DNA from: Bifidobacteriaceae bacterium
GTDB taxonomy: Bacteria; Actinomycetota; Actinomycetes; Actinomycetales; WQXJ01
Assembly (NCBI GenBank): GCA_031270825.1
Contig: JAISXH010000036.1
Coordinates: 1-64,000, forward strand
DNA length: 64,000 bases
Reading direction: 5' to 3'
Notes under the pieces: model-generated
Database searches by the model: none
What the model saw: only the letters and a program-made list of their open reading frames with translations
Told to the model about the DNA's origin: nothing
Position numbers and translations under genes: made by a program
In this document: positions 37,475 through 48,237 of the stretch, piece after piece
Layout: each line of letters opens with the position of its first letter
How positions within the stretch are numbered: position 1 is the first letter of the stretch

Positions 37475-39346
37475 GTGTTGTCCCAGGTCAACAATCCGCG
37501 ATCGCTGAAGAAGCTCCAACCTGAGCTAATCGAGGACCTGGCCGCGGACATCCGCGACTTCCTGGTCGAGAAGGTCTCCCGAGCCGGCGGCCATCTGGGC
37601 CCGAACCTCGGGGTGGTCGAATTGACGATCGCCGTGCACCGGGTGTTCGACTCGCCCCGCGACACGATTGTCTTCGACACCGGCCATATCTCCTATGTCC
37701 ACAAGATCCTCACCGGTCGCCAGGACTTCGACCGTCTGCGCCAGGCGGGAGGTCTTTCCGGCTATCCGTCGCGGGCCGAATCGGTCCATGACGTGCTCGA
37801 GAACACCCATGCTTCAGCCGGACTGTCTTGGGCCGCCGGGATCGCCGCCGGGAGGCGCCTGTCCGGACAAACCGACCGCTTCACGGTGGTGGTGGTCGGG
37901 GACGGAGCCCTGACCGGGGGGATGAGCTGGGAGGCCATCAACAACATCGCCGAATCGAACGAAGGCCGGCTGATCATTGTCGTCAACGACAACGGCCGTT
38001 CCTACGCGCCGACCATCGGCGGTCTGGCCAACCATTTGTCGGGGCTGCGCACCACGCCCTATTACGAGCGCCTGCTCGGCTGGGGCAAGCGTCAATTGCG
38101 TTCCCATGGTGGACGCTTCGGGCGGTTGGTTTACGGCGCGCTGCACGGGTTGAAGAAGGGCGTCAAGGACGTGGTCGCCCCGCAGGCGATGTTCGAGGAC
38201 CTGGGGCTGAAGTACATCGGCGCGGTCGACGGCCATGACGAGCCGGCGGTCGAACGCGCCTTGGCGCAGGCCAAGGCCTTCGGCGGTCCGGTCCTGGTCC
38301 ACGTCATCACTGAGAAAGGTCGCGGCTACATCCCGGCGGAGGGACACTGGCCGGATCGGTTCCATTCGGTGGGGCGTATCCACCCCGAGACCGGTCTGCC
38401 CTTGGAGCCTTCGCGTTTCGGCTGGTCATCGGTGTTCTCCGACGAATTGGTGCGAATTGGGCGCAAAGATTCAGCGGTGGTCGCCATCACCGCGGCGATG
38501 CTCGAGCCGGTCGGGCTGGTGCCGTTCGCGGCCGAATTCCCGGATCGGGTCTTCGACGTCGGAATCGCCGAACAGCACGCCGCCGCCCTGGCCGCCGGTT
38601 TGGCCTATGCCGGCGCGCACCCGGTGGTGGCCGTCTACGCCAGTTTCCTGAACCGAGCCTTCGACCAGATCCTGATGGACTGCGCCCTGCACCGCGCCGG
38701 CGTCACCTTTGTCTTGGACCGTGCCGGCATCACCGGCTGCGACGGCCCCAGCCACAACGGCCAATGGGACTTGGCCCTGTTCCGGCTGGTCCCGGGGCTG
38801 CGGCTGGCCGCTCCCAGGGACGCCGCGACGTTGCGCCAGCTATTGCGTGAAGCGGTCGCCGTCGTGGACGCCCCGACCGTGGTCCGTTACCCCAAGGGCC
38901 CGATGCCGCGCGACATCCCCGCGCTCTGGCGCCAAGACGGGTTGGACTTGCTTGAGCGGACGGGCCCGAATCCGGTGGTGCTGCTGGTCGGGATCGGTTC
39001 TGAGGCGGGCACGGCGCTGCAGGCGGCCGAGTTGCTGAAGGAACGCGGCGTGGCCGCCACGGTGGTCGATCCAGGCTGGGTCTACCCGGTCGCTCCCGGG
39101 CTGACCCGGTTGGCCGCCGCTCACGAGCTGGTGGTGACGATCGAGGACGGAATGGTGGCGGGCGGCGCCGGCGAGGCGATCGCCCGCGCGGTGGCGGCGG
39201 AGGCTTTGACCTTGCCGGTGGTCAACTGCGGCCTGCCGAAGGAGTTCTTCTCCCACGGCGCGCGGGCGGACATCGCCGAACGCTGGGGGCTGACGGCGGA
39301 CGCTGTGGCTGCCCGGGCGCTGGCCGCTTTGCCCGCCGTGCTTTGA
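37475..39346 (+). CDS. dxs: 1-deoxy-D-xylulose-5-phosphate synthase
   Basis: A thiamine-diphosphate enzyme that condenses pyruvate and glyceraldehyde 3-phosphate, the first step of the MEP isoprenoid pathway. Clear motifs are GGHLGPNLGVVELT, IVFDTGHISYVHKILTGR, VGDGALTGGMSWEAINN and VGIAEQHAAALAAGLA. I chose the GTG at 37475, giving 623 residues and a start (VLSQVNNPRSLKKL) that matches the family; an in-frame TTG at 37421 would add 18 residues. It ends four bases from the convergent lacI-type gene. Confidence 0.95.
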   Translation: MLSQVNNPRSLKKLQPELIEDLAADIRDFLVEKVSRAGGHLGPNLGVVELTIAVHRVFDSPRDTIVFDTGHISYVHKILTGRQDFDRLRQAGGLSGYPSRAESVHDVLENTHASAGLSWAAGIAAGRRLSGQTDRFTVVVVGDGALTGGMSWEAINNIAESNEGRLIIVVNDNGRSYAPTIGGLANHLSGLRTTPYYERLLGWGKRQLRSHGGRFGRLVYGALHGLKKGVKDVVAPQAMFEDLGLKYIGAVDGHDEPAVERALAQAKAFGGPVLVHVITEKGRGYIPAEGHWPDRFHSVGRIHPETGLPLEPSRFGWSSVFSDELVRIGRKDSAVVAITAAMLEPVGLVPFAAEFPDRVFDVGIAEQHAAALAAGLAYAGAHPVVAVYASFLNRAFDQILMDCALHRAGVTFVLDRAGITGCDGPSHNGQWDLALFRLVPGLRLAAPRDAATLRQLLREAVAVVDAPTVVRYPKGPMPRDIPALWRQDGLDLLERTGPNPVVLLVGIGSEAGTALQAAELLKERGVAATVVDPGWVYPVAPGLTRLAAAHELVVTIEDGMVAGGAGEAIARAVAAEALTLPVVNCGLPKEFFSHGARADIAERWGLTADAVAARALAALPAVL

Positions 39347-39350
39347 GTCT

Positions 39351-40430
39351 CTAAACGTTGGAGATGCTGGTTGGCGCCGGTGCTGGTGCTGGTGTCGGCG
39401 GCGCTGGCGGCGGTCCTGAGCTGTCCCTGACCACCAGCCGACACGGCAGCAACACCGATGCCGGCTCGCGTTCCAGGTCGGGCGGCGTCTGCAGGGCCTC
39501 GATCAGCAGGCGGGCGCCCATCTGGCCCAGTTCGATCGCCTGCGGCTCAAGGGTCGTCAACTTGGGGCGGAACATCTCGGTGACGCGGGTCGAGGAGGCG
39601 ATCGACACGACCGAGAAGTCGCGCGGCACGGACGCGCCGATGCGTTCTATGGCGCTGAGGACCCCGACGGTGGCGCGGTCGTTCATAATGGCGATGCCGG
39701 TCAGGTCGGGGGCGGTCTCCAGCAGTTCGCGGAAGGCGGCTTCTCCAGATTCGGAGTCCTCGCCGCAGGGGCGCTCCAGGTAGGCGACCGAGAACTCTTC
39801 CGCGGCCCGTCTCAAGGCCGCCGCCGCCCGCACTGACGGGCCATAGGCGGTCGACATCTCAGAGGCCGAGTGGTTCAGGAAAGCGATCTTGCGGTGGCCG
39901 AGTTTGGCCAGGTGCTCGACGGCGTCTCTGCCGGTCTGGTCGAAGTCGATGTCGGCGCAGTCGATCCCGTCCGGGTCCCGCGGCCGGCCGATCATCGAGA
40001 AGGGTATGCCGGCGTTGCGCAGCAGGGGGATGCGTTCGTCATCCAAGCGCACCTCCATCAGGATGGCGCCGGCGATCAATCCGCCTTTGTTCAGCGCCTC
40101 GACCTGGCCGGCCGTGTTGGAGTTGGTCACCGACAGGACCAGTTGGTGGCCTAGCTCCTTGGCGGCCTGGGCGGCCCCGGTGGCGAACTCCATCTCGGTG
40201 AAGCCGATTCCGCGCTGGGATTCGGGCAGCAGCAGGGCCACCACGCGCGACCGCCGGCTGGCCAGGCCGCGGGCCAATTCGTTGGGTTTGTAACCGAGTT
40301 CGGCGATGGCCCGAAGAATGCGTTTGCGGGTCGACGGGGATATGGTGCGTTGACCGCTGAGGGCGTAGGAGACGGTGCTGGGAGCCACATTGGCTCTTCT
40401 GGCGACGTCGATCATCCTGGGGTTGGCCAC
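39351..40430 (-). CDS. LacI-family transcriptional repressor
   Basis: A 359-residue repressor. The N-terminal helix-turn-helix is [20 protein letters not shown], followed by the hinge [15 protein letters not shown] and a periplasmic-binding-protein-like sensor ([26 protein letters not shown]-like). The GTG at 40430 follows GGAAAGGAAAG; the frame is open to 40481 but that start adds a non-conserved stretch. The C-terminal 20 residues are Pro/Ala-rich. It is read divergently from the GH3 gene, and a 14-bp operator-type palindrome sits between them. It probably controls the GH3-ABC-GH31 locus in response to a sugar. Confidence 0.92.
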   Translation of the reverse strand: MANPRMIDVARRANVAPSTVSYALSGQRTISPSTRKRILRAIAELGYKPNELARGLASRRSRVVALLLPESQRGIGFTEMEFATGAAQAAKELGHQLVLSVTNSNTAGQVEALNKGGLIAGAILMEVRLDDERIPLLRNAGIPFSMIGRPRDPDGIDCADIDFDQTGRDAVEHLAKLGHRKIAFLNHSASEMSTAYGPSVRAAAALRRAAEEFSVAYLERPCGEDSESGEAAFRELLETAPDLTGIAIMNDRATVGVLSAIERIGASVPRDFSVVSIASSTRVTEMFRPKLTTLEPQAIELGQMGARLLIEALQTPPDLEREPASVLLPCRLVVRDSSGPPPAPPTPAPAPAPTSISNV

Positions 40431-40587
40431 CGGCTTTCCTTTCCATTCGACTGCTTGCAGCTTACGCCGGGTCCCTGTCATTTCGCCGACACCAGCCTCC
40501 GCCGGGGCGGCCCGGGCCTCAGTCCGCGCCGAACCCCCATGTCAGCCGTTCGCCTTCAGTGTCCACGTTGCAGTTGGGCCACAGCTA

Positions 40588-40618
40588 TTGACGGGGGGCC
40601 GACCGGGTGCGGTAGTAT
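40588..40618 (+). promoter_or_regulatory. Promoter of the GH3 sugar locus
   Basis: TTGACG (40588-40593) and TAGTAT (40613-40618) are separated by 19 bases, slightly longer than ideal. The predicted start falls within the operator palindrome at 40618-40631, so repressor binding would occlude initiation. Confidence 0.6.
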
Positions 40619-40631
40619 CGAAGCGCTTCGA
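40618..40631. promoter_or_regulatory. LacI-type operator TCGAAGCGCTTCGA
   Basis: A perfect 14-bp palindrome with a central CG, placed over the predicted start site of the GH3 transcript and 187 bases upstream of the divergent lacI-type gene. It shares the inner GAAGCGCTTC with the site at 11802. Confidence 0.8.
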
Positions 40632-40722
40632 GTCCCGCGGCGGGGGGGTGTCGGCTCGCTCAAATTCATCGGCAGTGTTGCCGCAACGGCCAAGCTGCCG
40701 CAACCGAAGGGAATCAAAGGAG

Positions 40723-43700
40723 ATGCACCAAACCGGTCGGCTGAGTGCCGCCAAGAAAGTTGTGGCGGCCACGGTAGCCGCGACAGTGGTTGCTTTTGGG
40801 TTGGTTACCACCCAAGATAATCAGGCAGTGGCTGCGCCCGAGGACATTACCGGCGTCGCTTACCCGTTCCAAGACACCTCGCTCAGCGACGATGCACGGG
40901 TTCAGGATTTGATTTCGCGCCTCACCGTGGACGAGAAGGTTGGCCTGCTGCACCAGTTCAGCGCCGCCATCATCCGCTTGGGCGTGCCCCAGTTCAGGAC
41001 CGGCACCGAAGGGTTGCACGGCCTGTCATGGCTCGGCTACGCGACGGTGTTCCCGCAGAACACCGGCATCGCTATGACCTGGAACCCCGAACTGGCCGAG
41101 AAGATCGGCGATGTCGTGGGCTCTGAGGCGAGGGCCTATAACTCGGTCGACGCCCGCTTCAACGGGATCGACATCTGGGCCCCGGTGGTGGACCTGGCCC
41201 GCGACCCGAGGGCCGGCCGGGCCTCCGAGTCCATGGGCGAGGACGCCTTCCTGGCGGGCACCATTTCCTCTTCCATGGCCGCTGGCCTGCAGGGCGGCGA
41301 CAATGGCTACTACCAGGCGATTCCGACCCTGAAGCACTTCGCCGCCTACGGGCAGGAGGCCAACCGCGCCGGCTATTCGGCCAACGCCGGTCCCCGTAAC
41401 CTGTACGAATACTATTTCCGGGCCTTCAGCCGGGGCATCGCCGAGGGCAACGTCAACGGCATCATGACGGCGTACAACCTGGTCAACGGCAAACCCACGA
41501 TGGTCATGCCGGAAGTCATGAGCCAGCTCTACGGCGAATGGGTGGACGGCGGATACGGCAGCGGCGCGTTCTTCGCGGTGACGGATGCCGGGTCTCCCGG
41601 GAACCTGTCAGGCTCGAACGCCTATTACCCGGCTAGCACGCTGGGCCAATCGGCTTCGATGGCTGATTCGCTCAAGAACGGCATCGCCGTGATGACTCCC
41701 TCCGACACGGACACTCCTACCACCCGGCGCTGGTTCTATGAGGCGCTGGCCCGGGGAATGATCACCGAGGCGGACATCGACCAGGCCATCTACGGCATCT
41801 TGCTGGTTCGTTTGCATGCTGGCGACTTGGACGCGGACGCCACCGACAACCCTTACAAGCAGCTCAACAAGATCAATGCGCTCGACACCCAGGCCAACCG
41901 CGAGGTCGCCGCTCAGGCCGCGAAAGAGCAGGTCGTGTTGCTCAAGAATGATGGCGGCATTCTGCCCTTGTCGAAGTCGGCTGATGTCGCCTTGGTCGGC
42001 CCCTTGGGAGATGAGAACTCGACCGACTTCTACGCTGGCACCTACCCCTACACCACCCTGATCAAGGACGAGGTGGCGCGGAAGGTGGCCGCCAGCGGTT
42101 CGCTTGACTTCAGCCGCGGAGTCGATCTGGTGGCCCTCCAAGTCACCAACGGCACCGGCAATCCGGACGGCAAGTTCCTGGTCACCGGGGCCACGCCGGC
42201 CGATCCGTTGACCGGCACGGGCACATCGGCAAGCGATGCCAAGGCCCAGTTCTACCTCTACGACTACGGCTACAACAACATGCTGCTGCGTTCGGCCGAC
42301 ACCGATCGATATCTGGTCGCGCGGGGCTCCGGCAACACCGTCATAGCCAACGCCGACCCGCCCGGCTACGAAGGCGCCAACCGGGCCAGCCAGCAGTGGT
42401 CCACCGATCAAAACCTGGGCATTGTCCAGCGGGCCGGCTCCGTCGTCTCGTTGCGCTTCGCCAAGGGCACCTCGATCGTCTCCCCGACCGCCGCCTCCAA
42501 CGTCTACGTCAACCAGAATTCGCCCTACAACGTGGTCCACAACGGCAACAACTCCAGCGTCAACCGGCAGTTCGAGCTGATCACGGTCCAGGACGGGGTA
42601 GACGATGCCGTCGCCAAGGCCACCGGGGCCGATGTCGCCGTTGTCGCCGTGGGCGACCAGCCGCACATGACCTCGCGTGAGACCTACGACCGGCAGTCGA
42701 CTGCGCCGGACATCAAGCTGGCGCCCGCGCAGGAAGAACTGATCGACGCCGTCGCCACCGCCAACCCGAACACGGTGGTCGTGATAGTCGGCAGTTACCC
42801 GTTCGACGTCTCGGCCGTCCAGGCCAACCCCAACGTCAAGGGGATCGTGTACACCAGCCACGCCGGTCAAGAACTCGGCAACGCCGTCGCGGACGTCCTG
42901 TTCGGGGACTATGCTCCGGCCGGCCGGCTGAACCAGACCTGGTATGCGGGCCTGGGCGACCTCCCACCGATCACCGACTACGACATCATCAAGGGCAACC
43001 GCACCTATCAGTACTACGACGGCGCCCCGATTTACCCGTTCGGCTACGGCCTGACCTATACGACCTTCGCCTATTCGGGCGTGTCGTTGAATCCGGCCTC
43101 GGTCCCGAACGCCAACCTCAGCGCGACGGTGCCGGTCTCCGTGACCGTCTCGAACACCGGCACGCGGGCCAGCGACGAGGTGGTACAGCTCTACTCGTCG
43201 TTCAACGGCGCCGGGTCCTCGCGGGTCGAGTATCCCAACCGGACGCTGATCGGCTACAAGCGGGTCAACGTCGGCGCGGGCGCCACAGCCCAAGTCACCA
43301 TCAACGTGTCGCTGAGCGATTTGGCGATCTGGGATGCGGCTGGTCAACGGTATGCCCTCGAACCAGGCACGTACACCATCGCGGCGGCCCGGTCCTCGGC
43401 GACCGCTGACCAGCTGGCCACGGCCACGCTGACGGTCACCGGCCCTGGACTGGCGGCTCGTGACTTGAGCACGGCCCAGTCGGCGTACAACTTCGACGAC
43501 TACTCGTTCACCACGGTGACGGCCACCGGCACCCAGGCGGATGTGATCCCGAGCTCGGTCAATGAGAACGACACTTACGGCATCAACTTCCGCGCCACCA
43601 CCGGCGGCTGGGTCAAGTACGCCGATGTCAACTTCGGATCGCAGACGGGCTTCGCCATCCGGGCGTCTAACTCGAACGCCGTTCCGGTTGCGGTCGAGGT

Positions 43701-46434
43701 TTGGCGCGACGGCCCTGACGCCGGCTCCGGCGGAACCCCGATGGGAATCGTCAACGTCCCGCCGACGGGACATCTGCAGACCTTCGTGAGCATTGGGACC
43801 ACGCTGGCCGCGGTTCCCAGCGGGACGGCCGATCTCTACTTGGTCAGCCCGTCCAGCGGCGTGTCGGTGTCTTGGCTGCGCCTTGGCGCCTTGGCCCAGG
43901 CGACCAATGCCGATGTGACGGTCACCACCAACCACTACAACACCAACCTGACCACCTCCCTGACCCGGTACCACGTCGAGGTTCCGGCCACGATCGAGCA
44001 GCGGTCCGGCAACTTGGTGGTTGAAGCCGAAATCAACGCTCCCCGCGTGGTGGCCGGCGCGGTCACCTGGTCGGTGACAGATTTGTTGGGCGCTCCGACG
44101 ACAGCGGCCACCATCAGCGCCACTGGACAGCTCACGGCCGCCGGGACAACCGACGGATGGGTGCGGGTGACCGCCACCTACCCGACCGCTTCCGGCCAGG
44201 CGTCTGGTTCGATCGATGTGGAATTGAAGAATCAGACGGTCGACGCGGGCACCAACGCGGAGGCGATCATCATTCGCAGCGGCTGGGATTCGCGGCCGTC
44301 GGATATCTCGTGGGGGCCGAACCAGTTCGACACCTTCGGCGCCATACACCAATACAAGGGCGAGCTGCTGCTCAGCGCCGTCACCTACCCGTTCCCAAAC
44401 AGCGCGGCCCGTCCGGTCACGTTCACGGTGACGAACCAGTACGGCCAGCCCACCAATCTGGCAGAGATCGTCGCTGGGTCCGAGGCGGCAGGATTCGTCG
44501 AGGGTCAGACCTCTGGGAACAACAACCGGGCCTACAACGCCACCTTGCGGGCGACTGGCAACGGCGACGGCGAGGTCTATGTGACGGCCACAACCAGCAA
44601 CAACCTCTCCTACACCACCCGGATCGTCATTCAAGGCCAAGGCATTCGCTCGGCCTACCCGACGCGCTACGAGGCCGAATTGTTTGACTCGGCTGGGAAC
44701 GTCGACGGTGTGACACCGGCCAACCTGCGGGCCGACAATGTCCACGGTGACGATGCCGGTCTGCAGCTCAACCGCATCCGCAACGGCGATTACGCGGTCT
44801 ACAACCGGTTCTACATGGGGGAGGCTCAGGCGGTCGAAATGACGCTGCGCTATATGAAGGCCTCCACCGAACCGGCCAAGATCACGGTCATGGCAGACGA
44901 TCCGGTGACAGGGACCAAGCTCGGCGAAGTCGAACTGGCGGGCGACCTGGACCTGACAGTGGCGGCGGATTATCAGAATCCGGTCTATCACTGGCAGGAT
45001 GTCACCTTCGCCTTGACGCCGCTGGCCGGAGTCCACGACCTCTACCTGGTATTCGAGGTGTCGGCGGCGATTCCGAACACCGACATCTCCAGCGTCTATG
45101 GCGCTGTCGCCGGCTGGCTCGACCTGGGCATCAACTGGTTCGCGATCGAGGGCATTCAGCAGAGCGCTCCGCAGGGAACGGCCCAAGATGTGAAGGTCGG
45201 CGAGGCGGACGGCAACGGCACGGTCAAGCAAGTGGTGCTCGATGCCGCGCCGGTGGCGGACCCGGCCATCGCGACCGCGTCGATCGATCTGGCCGCCACC
45301 CAAATCGGCGCCATCACCTCGGCTGACGGCGATGTCTCGGCCACCGAAGCGGTGGTGCTGCCCGATGGCACAGTGCGCTTCTCGGGCGATGTTCCGGGCG
45401 TCTACGAGATTCCGGTGACCTACTACGACAACCTGGGCAAGAGCGTGGTGGTGACGCATGTCGTCACCATTCAGGCCATGCCCGCGGGAGTCGGCGGCCA
45501 GGCCCGGATCGCCGAAGACGGCTCGCACGCCTTCGGTGCCCCGGCCGGGATCGGCGCCGCGACCGGTGCTCTGTCCACGCCGCCAGCCGATGGCGCCGTG
45601 GTGATCGGGCCAAGTGGGGCTGTGGAGTTCGACGCCGATGGCGTCGCGCCCGGCGCCTACGAGTTCGACGTCACATTCACCGACGACCTCGGCCAATCGG
45701 TGGTGGTCTCGTATGAAGTCGTCGTCCAGGCCCGGCCCACCGCCGGCGGCGGATCGGCAACGGTCGATGAAGGTGGCGAGCACACCTTCCAGGTCGCCAT
45801 CGGCACCACCGGGAGCATCGTGGCTGGCACCGCCGCGGACGTCCCGGCCGGCGCGACGGTCACGGTCGGCCTGGACGGCACGGTGGAGTTCGATGCCGGC
45901 GCCGCCGCGCCGGGGACCTACCAGTTCTCCGTGACCTGGCGAGACAACCTGGGCCAGACCGCCACCAGCGAATTCACGGTAATCATCGCCGGAGAGCCCG
46001 GCGAACCCGGCGAACCCGGCGAACCTGGCGAACCTGGGGAGCCGGGTGAACCCGGTGAGCCGGGAGAACCTGGTGAGCCCGGAGAACCTGGCGAGCCTGG
46101 TGAACCTGGGGAGCCGGGTGAACCCGGGGAGCCCGGAGAGCCGGGCGAGCCTGGTGAACCTGGGGAGCCTGGAGAACCTGGGGAGCCCGGAGAGCCGGGG
46201 CCAATTGGACCAATCGGACCAATTGGACCGACTGGGCCGGCTGGGCCGGCCGGACCGGCTGGGCCGGCCGGAGGAGCGGGCGGAACGGGAGTATCGCCTG
46301 ACGATGAGGGACAGCTGCCCTTCACCGGCACCTCAGCCCTGCCAACTGCCGCGCTGGCCGCCTTGCTGATGCTGGTCGGCGGGTTCGCCGCAGTCGCCTC
46401 GCGCCGTCGGCGGCGCAGCGAGGGGGTCGGCTGA
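40723..46434 (+). CDS. Wall-anchored GH3 glycosidase with CBM6-like, Ig-like and collagen-like regions
   Basis: A 1,903-residue secreted multidomain enzyme. A Sec signal (about 1-39) is followed by the GH3 catalytic domain: KHFAAYG, then the probable nucleophile Asp288 in FAVTDAGS. A non-standard domain (about 480-623) interrupts the GH3 C-terminal half; an Fn3-like domain lies near 788-905. Further on are two CBM6-like parts (about 910-1060 and 1313-1476), a Big2-like part, and three Ig-like repeats. Residues 1757-1849 are collagen-like: 23 Gly-Glu-Pro then eight Gly-Pro-X triplets. LPFTG (1865-1869), a membrane helix and a basic tail complete a sortase anchor. The chosen ATG gives a good signal peptide, although AAAGGAG sits unusually close to it. 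It is probably a beta-glucosidase or beta-xylosidase displayed on the wall. Confidence 0.9.
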   Translation: MHQTGRLSAAKKVVAATVAATVVAFGLVTTQDNQAVAAPEDITGVAYPFQDTSLSDDARVQDLISRLTVDEKVGLLHQFSAAIIRLGVPQFRTGTEGLHGLSWLGYATVFPQNTGIAMTWNPELAEKIGDVVGSEARAYNSVDARFNGIDIWAPVVDLARDPRAGRASESMGEDAFLAGTISSSMAAGLQGGDNGYYQAIPTLKHFAAYGQEANRAGYSANAGPRNLYEYYFRAFSRGIAEGNVNGIMTAYNLVNGKPTMVMPEVMSQLYGEWVDGGYGSGAFFAVTDAGSPGNLSGSNAYYPASTLGQSASMADSLKNGIAVMTPSDTDTPTTRRWFYEALARGMITEADIDQAIYGILLVRLHAGDLDADATDNPYKQLNKINALDTQANREVAAQAAKEQVVLLKNDGGILPLSKSADVALVGPLGDENSTDFYAGTYPYTTLIKDEVARKVAASGSLDFSRGVDLVALQVTNGTGNPDGKFLVTGATPADPLTGTGTSASDAKAQFYLYDYGYNNMLLRSADTDRYLVARGSGNTVIANADPPGYEGANRASQQWSTDQNLGIVQRAGSVVSLRFAKGTSIVSPTAASNVYVNQNSPYNVVHNGNNSSVNRQFELITVQDGVDDAVAKATGADVAVVAVGDQPHMTSRETYDRQSTAPDIKLAPAQEELIDAVATANPNTVVVIVGSYPFDVSAVQANPNVKGIVYTSHAGQELGNAVADVLFGDYAPAGRLNQTWYAGLGDLPPITDYDIIKGNRTYQYYDGAPIYPFGYGLTYTTFAYSGVSLNPASVPNANLSATVPVSVTVSNTGTRASDEVVQLYSSFNGAGSSRVEYPNRTLIGYKRVNVGAGATAQVTINVSLSDLAIWDAAGQRYALEPGTYTIAAARSSATADQLATATLTVTGPGLAARDLSTAQSAYNFDDYSFTTVTATGTQADVIPSSVNENDTYGINFRATTGGWVKYADVNFGSQTGFAIRASNSNAVPVAVEVWRDGPDAGSGGTPMGIVNVPPTGHLQTFVSIGTTLAAVPSGTADLYLVSPSSGVSVSWLRLGALAQATNADVTVTTNHYNTNLTTSLTRYHVEVPATIEQRSGNLVVEAEINAPRVVAGAVTWSVTDLLGAPTTAATISATGQLTAAGTTDGWVRVTATYPTASGQASGSIDVELKNQTVDAGTNAEAIIIRSGWDSRPSDISWGPNQFDTFGAIHQYKGELLLSAVTYPFPNSAARPVTFTVTNQYGQPTNLAEIVAGSEAAGFVEGQTSGNNNRAYNATLRATGNGDGEVYVTATTSNNLSYTTRIVIQGQGIRSAYPTRYEAELFDSAGNVDGVTPANLRADNVHGDDAGLQLNRIRNGDYAVYNRFYMGEAQAVEMTLRYMKASTEPAKITVMADDPVTGTKLGEVELAGDLDLTVAADYQNPVYHWQDVTFALTPLAGVHDLYLVFEVSAAIPNTDISSVYGAVAGWLDLGINWFAIEGIQQSAPQGTAQDVKVGEADGNGTVKQVVLDAAPVADPAIATASIDLAATQIGAITSADGDVSATEAVVLPDGTVRFSGDVPGVYEIPVTYYDNLGKSVVVTHVVTIQAMPAGVGGQARIAEDGSHAFGAPAGIGAATGALSTPPADGAVVIGPSGAVEFDADGVAPGAYEFDVTFTDDLGQSVVVSYEVVVQARPTAGGGSATVDEGGEHTFQVAIGTTGSIVAGTAADVPAGATVTVGLDGTVEFDAGAAAPGTYQFSVTWRDNLGQTATSEFTVIIAGEPGEPGEPGEPGEPGEPGEPGEPGEPGEPGEPGEPGEPGEPGEPGEPGEPGEPGEPGEPGEPGEPGEPGPIGPIGPIGPTGPAGPAGPAGPAGGAGGTGVSPDDEGQLPFTGTSALPTAALAALLMLVGGFAAVASRRRRRSEGVG

Positions 46435-46443
46435 TCTAGCCGC

Positions 46444-46481
46444 GGCCCGGGAATCCGGTGCGCTAATCGGATTCCCGGGCC
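46444..46481 (+). terminator. Hairpin after GH3 gene
   Basis: GGCCCGGGAATCCG (46444-46457) pairs perfectly with CGGATTCCCGGGCC (46468-46481) over 14 bases with a 10-base loop. It begins 10 bases after the GH3 stop and 150 bases before the binding-protein gene. It is either a terminator or a partial one that lowers read-through into the transporter genes. Confidence 0.75.
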
Positions 46482-46630
46482 AAAGCCGCGGGGTCGGCCT
46501 GGGCCGCCGACGGGGCTTGGCCGCCCGGGCCGACACCGCCGGCCCCGCGGGATCTATCCATTACTAGAAGTCAAAACAGTAAGAAAACGCCAGCCGGAGA
46601 TCACTGGGGTCCGGCGGAAAGAAGGAAGCA

Positions 46631-47962
46631 ATGACACGATCAACACGGGCAACAATGGCGGTCGCGATGATCGCCGCCGGCATGCTGGCGCTGACCGCCT
46701 GCGGCGGCGAAAAGGACGAGAACGGTGGCGGCGGCGGAGGCGCCTCCGGCGGCGGCGAGGAGACAACGCTGGTCTTTTGGCACTACGAAGGCGAAGACGC
46801 CGCCATGACCAAGTCTTGGAACGCCGCGATTGAGGAATTCGAAGCCAATAATCCAGGCGTCAAGATCAAGGTCGAGGGCCAGACCTTCGAGCAGCTGCAA
46901 AAGAACGCCAAGATCGTCCTGACTGGCGACGACGTGCCAGACATTATGGAATACAACAAGGGCAACGGCACGGCGGGGCAGCTGGCTTCGCAGGGCCTGT
47001 TGGTAGACCTGAGCGAGTACGCCTCGCAGTATGGCTGGGATTCCAAGCTCTCGCCGTCTCTTCAGACGACGGCCCGTTACGATGAGAACGGCCTTATGGG
47101 ATCGGGCAATTGGTACGACGTGCCGACCTATGGCGAGTACGTGACGCTGTACTTCAACCAGGACATGTTCGACGAGAACGGCATCGCGGCGCCGACCAGC
47201 TTCGAGGAGCTCGAGGCGGCCATGGCGGCTTTCGTGGCCAAGGACATCACCCCGCTGGCTCAGTCCGGAGCCGAGTACGCCTTGGGCCAGCTCTGGTACG
47301 AGTTGGCGTTGTCCCGGGCCGACCGTTCGTTCATCGACGCCTACCAGCTATTCCAGGGCGACGCCGACTTCTCCGGCGGCCCATTGCTGGAAGGCGCCGA
47401 GTTGGTGGCGGATTGGGTCGACAAGGGCTTCATCGCCAAGGACTGCACTGGTCTGACGGCTGAGGATATGGGGACGGCCTTCATAGCCGGCACCTACCCG
47501 ATGATGTACTCGGGATCCTGGTGGTTCGGCCGTCTCAACGCCGAGGTCCAGTTCACCCTGGGGCAAGTGCCATTCCCGGGCTCCGATTTCTCGCCTGGGT
47601 CCTCCGGCAACTTGCTGGTCATCCCGTCGAACGCTAAGAACGCCGATCTGGCTGCCAAGTTCATTGACACGGCCTTGGGCGCCAAAGCCCAAAACGTCAT
47701 GGCCGAACTGGGCGGCTTGCCGGTGGCTGGCGATTCGTCGGTGATCACCGATGAGAACACCAAGGTCCTGCAGGACAACTGGGACACGATCGTCGCTGCC
47801 GACGGCCTGGCCTACTATCCAGACTGGCCGGTGGCCGGATTCTACGACCAGATCGTGGCCTTCGGGCAGTCGATAGTGAACGGCTCCAAGACTCCAGCGG
47901 CGGCGTTGGCGGAGTTGGGGGACTTCTACAATGCCGGTAAGGCCGACTTGTTGGGCGGCTGA
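46631..47962 (+). CDS. Extracellular sugar-binding lipoprotein of ABC importer
   Basis: A 443-residue solute-binding protein, family 1. The signal ends in the lipobox LALTAC, followed by a flexible Gly-rich linker (GGGGGGASGGGEE). The mature part starts TTLVFWHYEGEDAAMTKSW and includes the usual binding-cleft segments (GSWWFGRLNAEVQFTLGQVPFPG). Start at ATG 46631 with GAAGGAAG upstream. It lies after the GH3 gene and before the two permeases, separated from each by hairpins, which may raise its mRNA relative to the permeases. It probably binds oligosaccharides trimmed by the wall-bound GH3 enzyme. Confidence 0.94.
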   Translation: MTRSTRATMAVAMIAAGMLALTACGGEKDENGGGGGGASGGGEETTLVFWHYEGEDAAMTKSWNAAIEEFEANNPGVKIKVEGQTFEQLQKNAKIVLTGDDVPDIMEYNKGNGTAGQLASQGLLVDLSEYASQYGWDSKLSPSLQTTARYDENGLMGSGNWYDVPTYGEYVTLYFNQDMFDENGIAAPTSFEELEAAMAAFVAKDITPLAQSGAEYALGQLWYELALSRADRSFIDAYQLFQGDADFSGGPLLEGAELVADWVDKGFIAKDCTGLTAEDMGTAFIAGTYPMMYSGSWWFGRLNAEVQFTLGQVPFPGSDFSPGSSGNLLVIPSNAKNADLAAKFIDTALGAKAQNVMAELGGLPVAGDSSVITDENTKVLQDNWDTIVAADGLAYYPDWPVAGFYDQIVAFGQSIVNGSKTPAAALAELGDFYNAGKADLLGG

Positions 47963-47970
47963 CGCGCGCT

Positions 47971-48004
47971 CCTAGGAAACCGGTGAACAAACCGGTTTCC
48001 TAGG
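47971..48004 (+). terminator. Hairpin 1 between binding protein and permeases
   Basis: CCTAGGAAACCGGT and ACCGGTTTCCTAGG form a perfect 14-bp stem with the loop GAACAA. It begins eight bases after the binding-protein stop codon, so it can protect the upstream mRNA or cause partial termination. Confidence 0.8.
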
Positions 48005-48070
48005 GCGAAGCAGCGTTTGCCTTCCGCGTTTCCGCTGGTCAGCGTTCCGCTGCCCGGCGTCAACACGGTC

Positions 48071-48095
48071 GGAGCGTGGTTGTTCACCACGCTCC
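48071..48095 (+). other. Hairpin 2 between binding protein and permeases
   Basis: GGAGCGTGGT and ACCACGCTCC form a perfect 10-bp stem with a five-base loop, TGTTC. It is the second of three consecutive hairpins in this 275-bp gap. Confidence 0.7.
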
Positions 48096-48105
48096 TAGAT
48101 CGGTA

Positions 48106-48147
48106 ACACAGGCTGAGGCCCGCCACATGGCGGGCCTCAGCCTGTGT
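48106..48147 (+). terminator. Hairpin 3 between binding protein and permeases
   Basis: ACACAGGCTGAGGCCCGCC (48106-48124) pairs perfectly over 19 bases with its complement at 48129-48147; the loop is ACAT. It is the strongest of the three hairpins. It lacks a T tract and lies 91 bases before the permease start. Confidence 0.8.
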
Positions 48148-48237
48148 CGGAGGAAATGAAGGGGGCACAGGCATGGTTGGGCAAGTCCGGCGCCACGGCG
48201 GCCAGCGAACACAGGGGAGGAGATGAAGGGCAAAGCT

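Noticed and set aside
41608-45783. Open frame of about 1,390 codons on the minus strand
   Set aside because: It is antisense to the GH3 gene, whose domains are clear; the frame is open because of GC-rich codon bias and its Arg/Gly/Val-rich product resembles nothing.
45991-46197. Simple DNA repeat expansion in GH3 gene
   Set aside because: The Gly-Glu-Pro triplets use mixed synonymous codons, so this is a maintained collagen-like protein region rather than a fresh DNA repeat.
48106-48147. Riboswitch or small RNA
   Set aside because: The element is a single perfect stem with a four-base loop and no conserved core; a terminator or processing hairpin is simpler.
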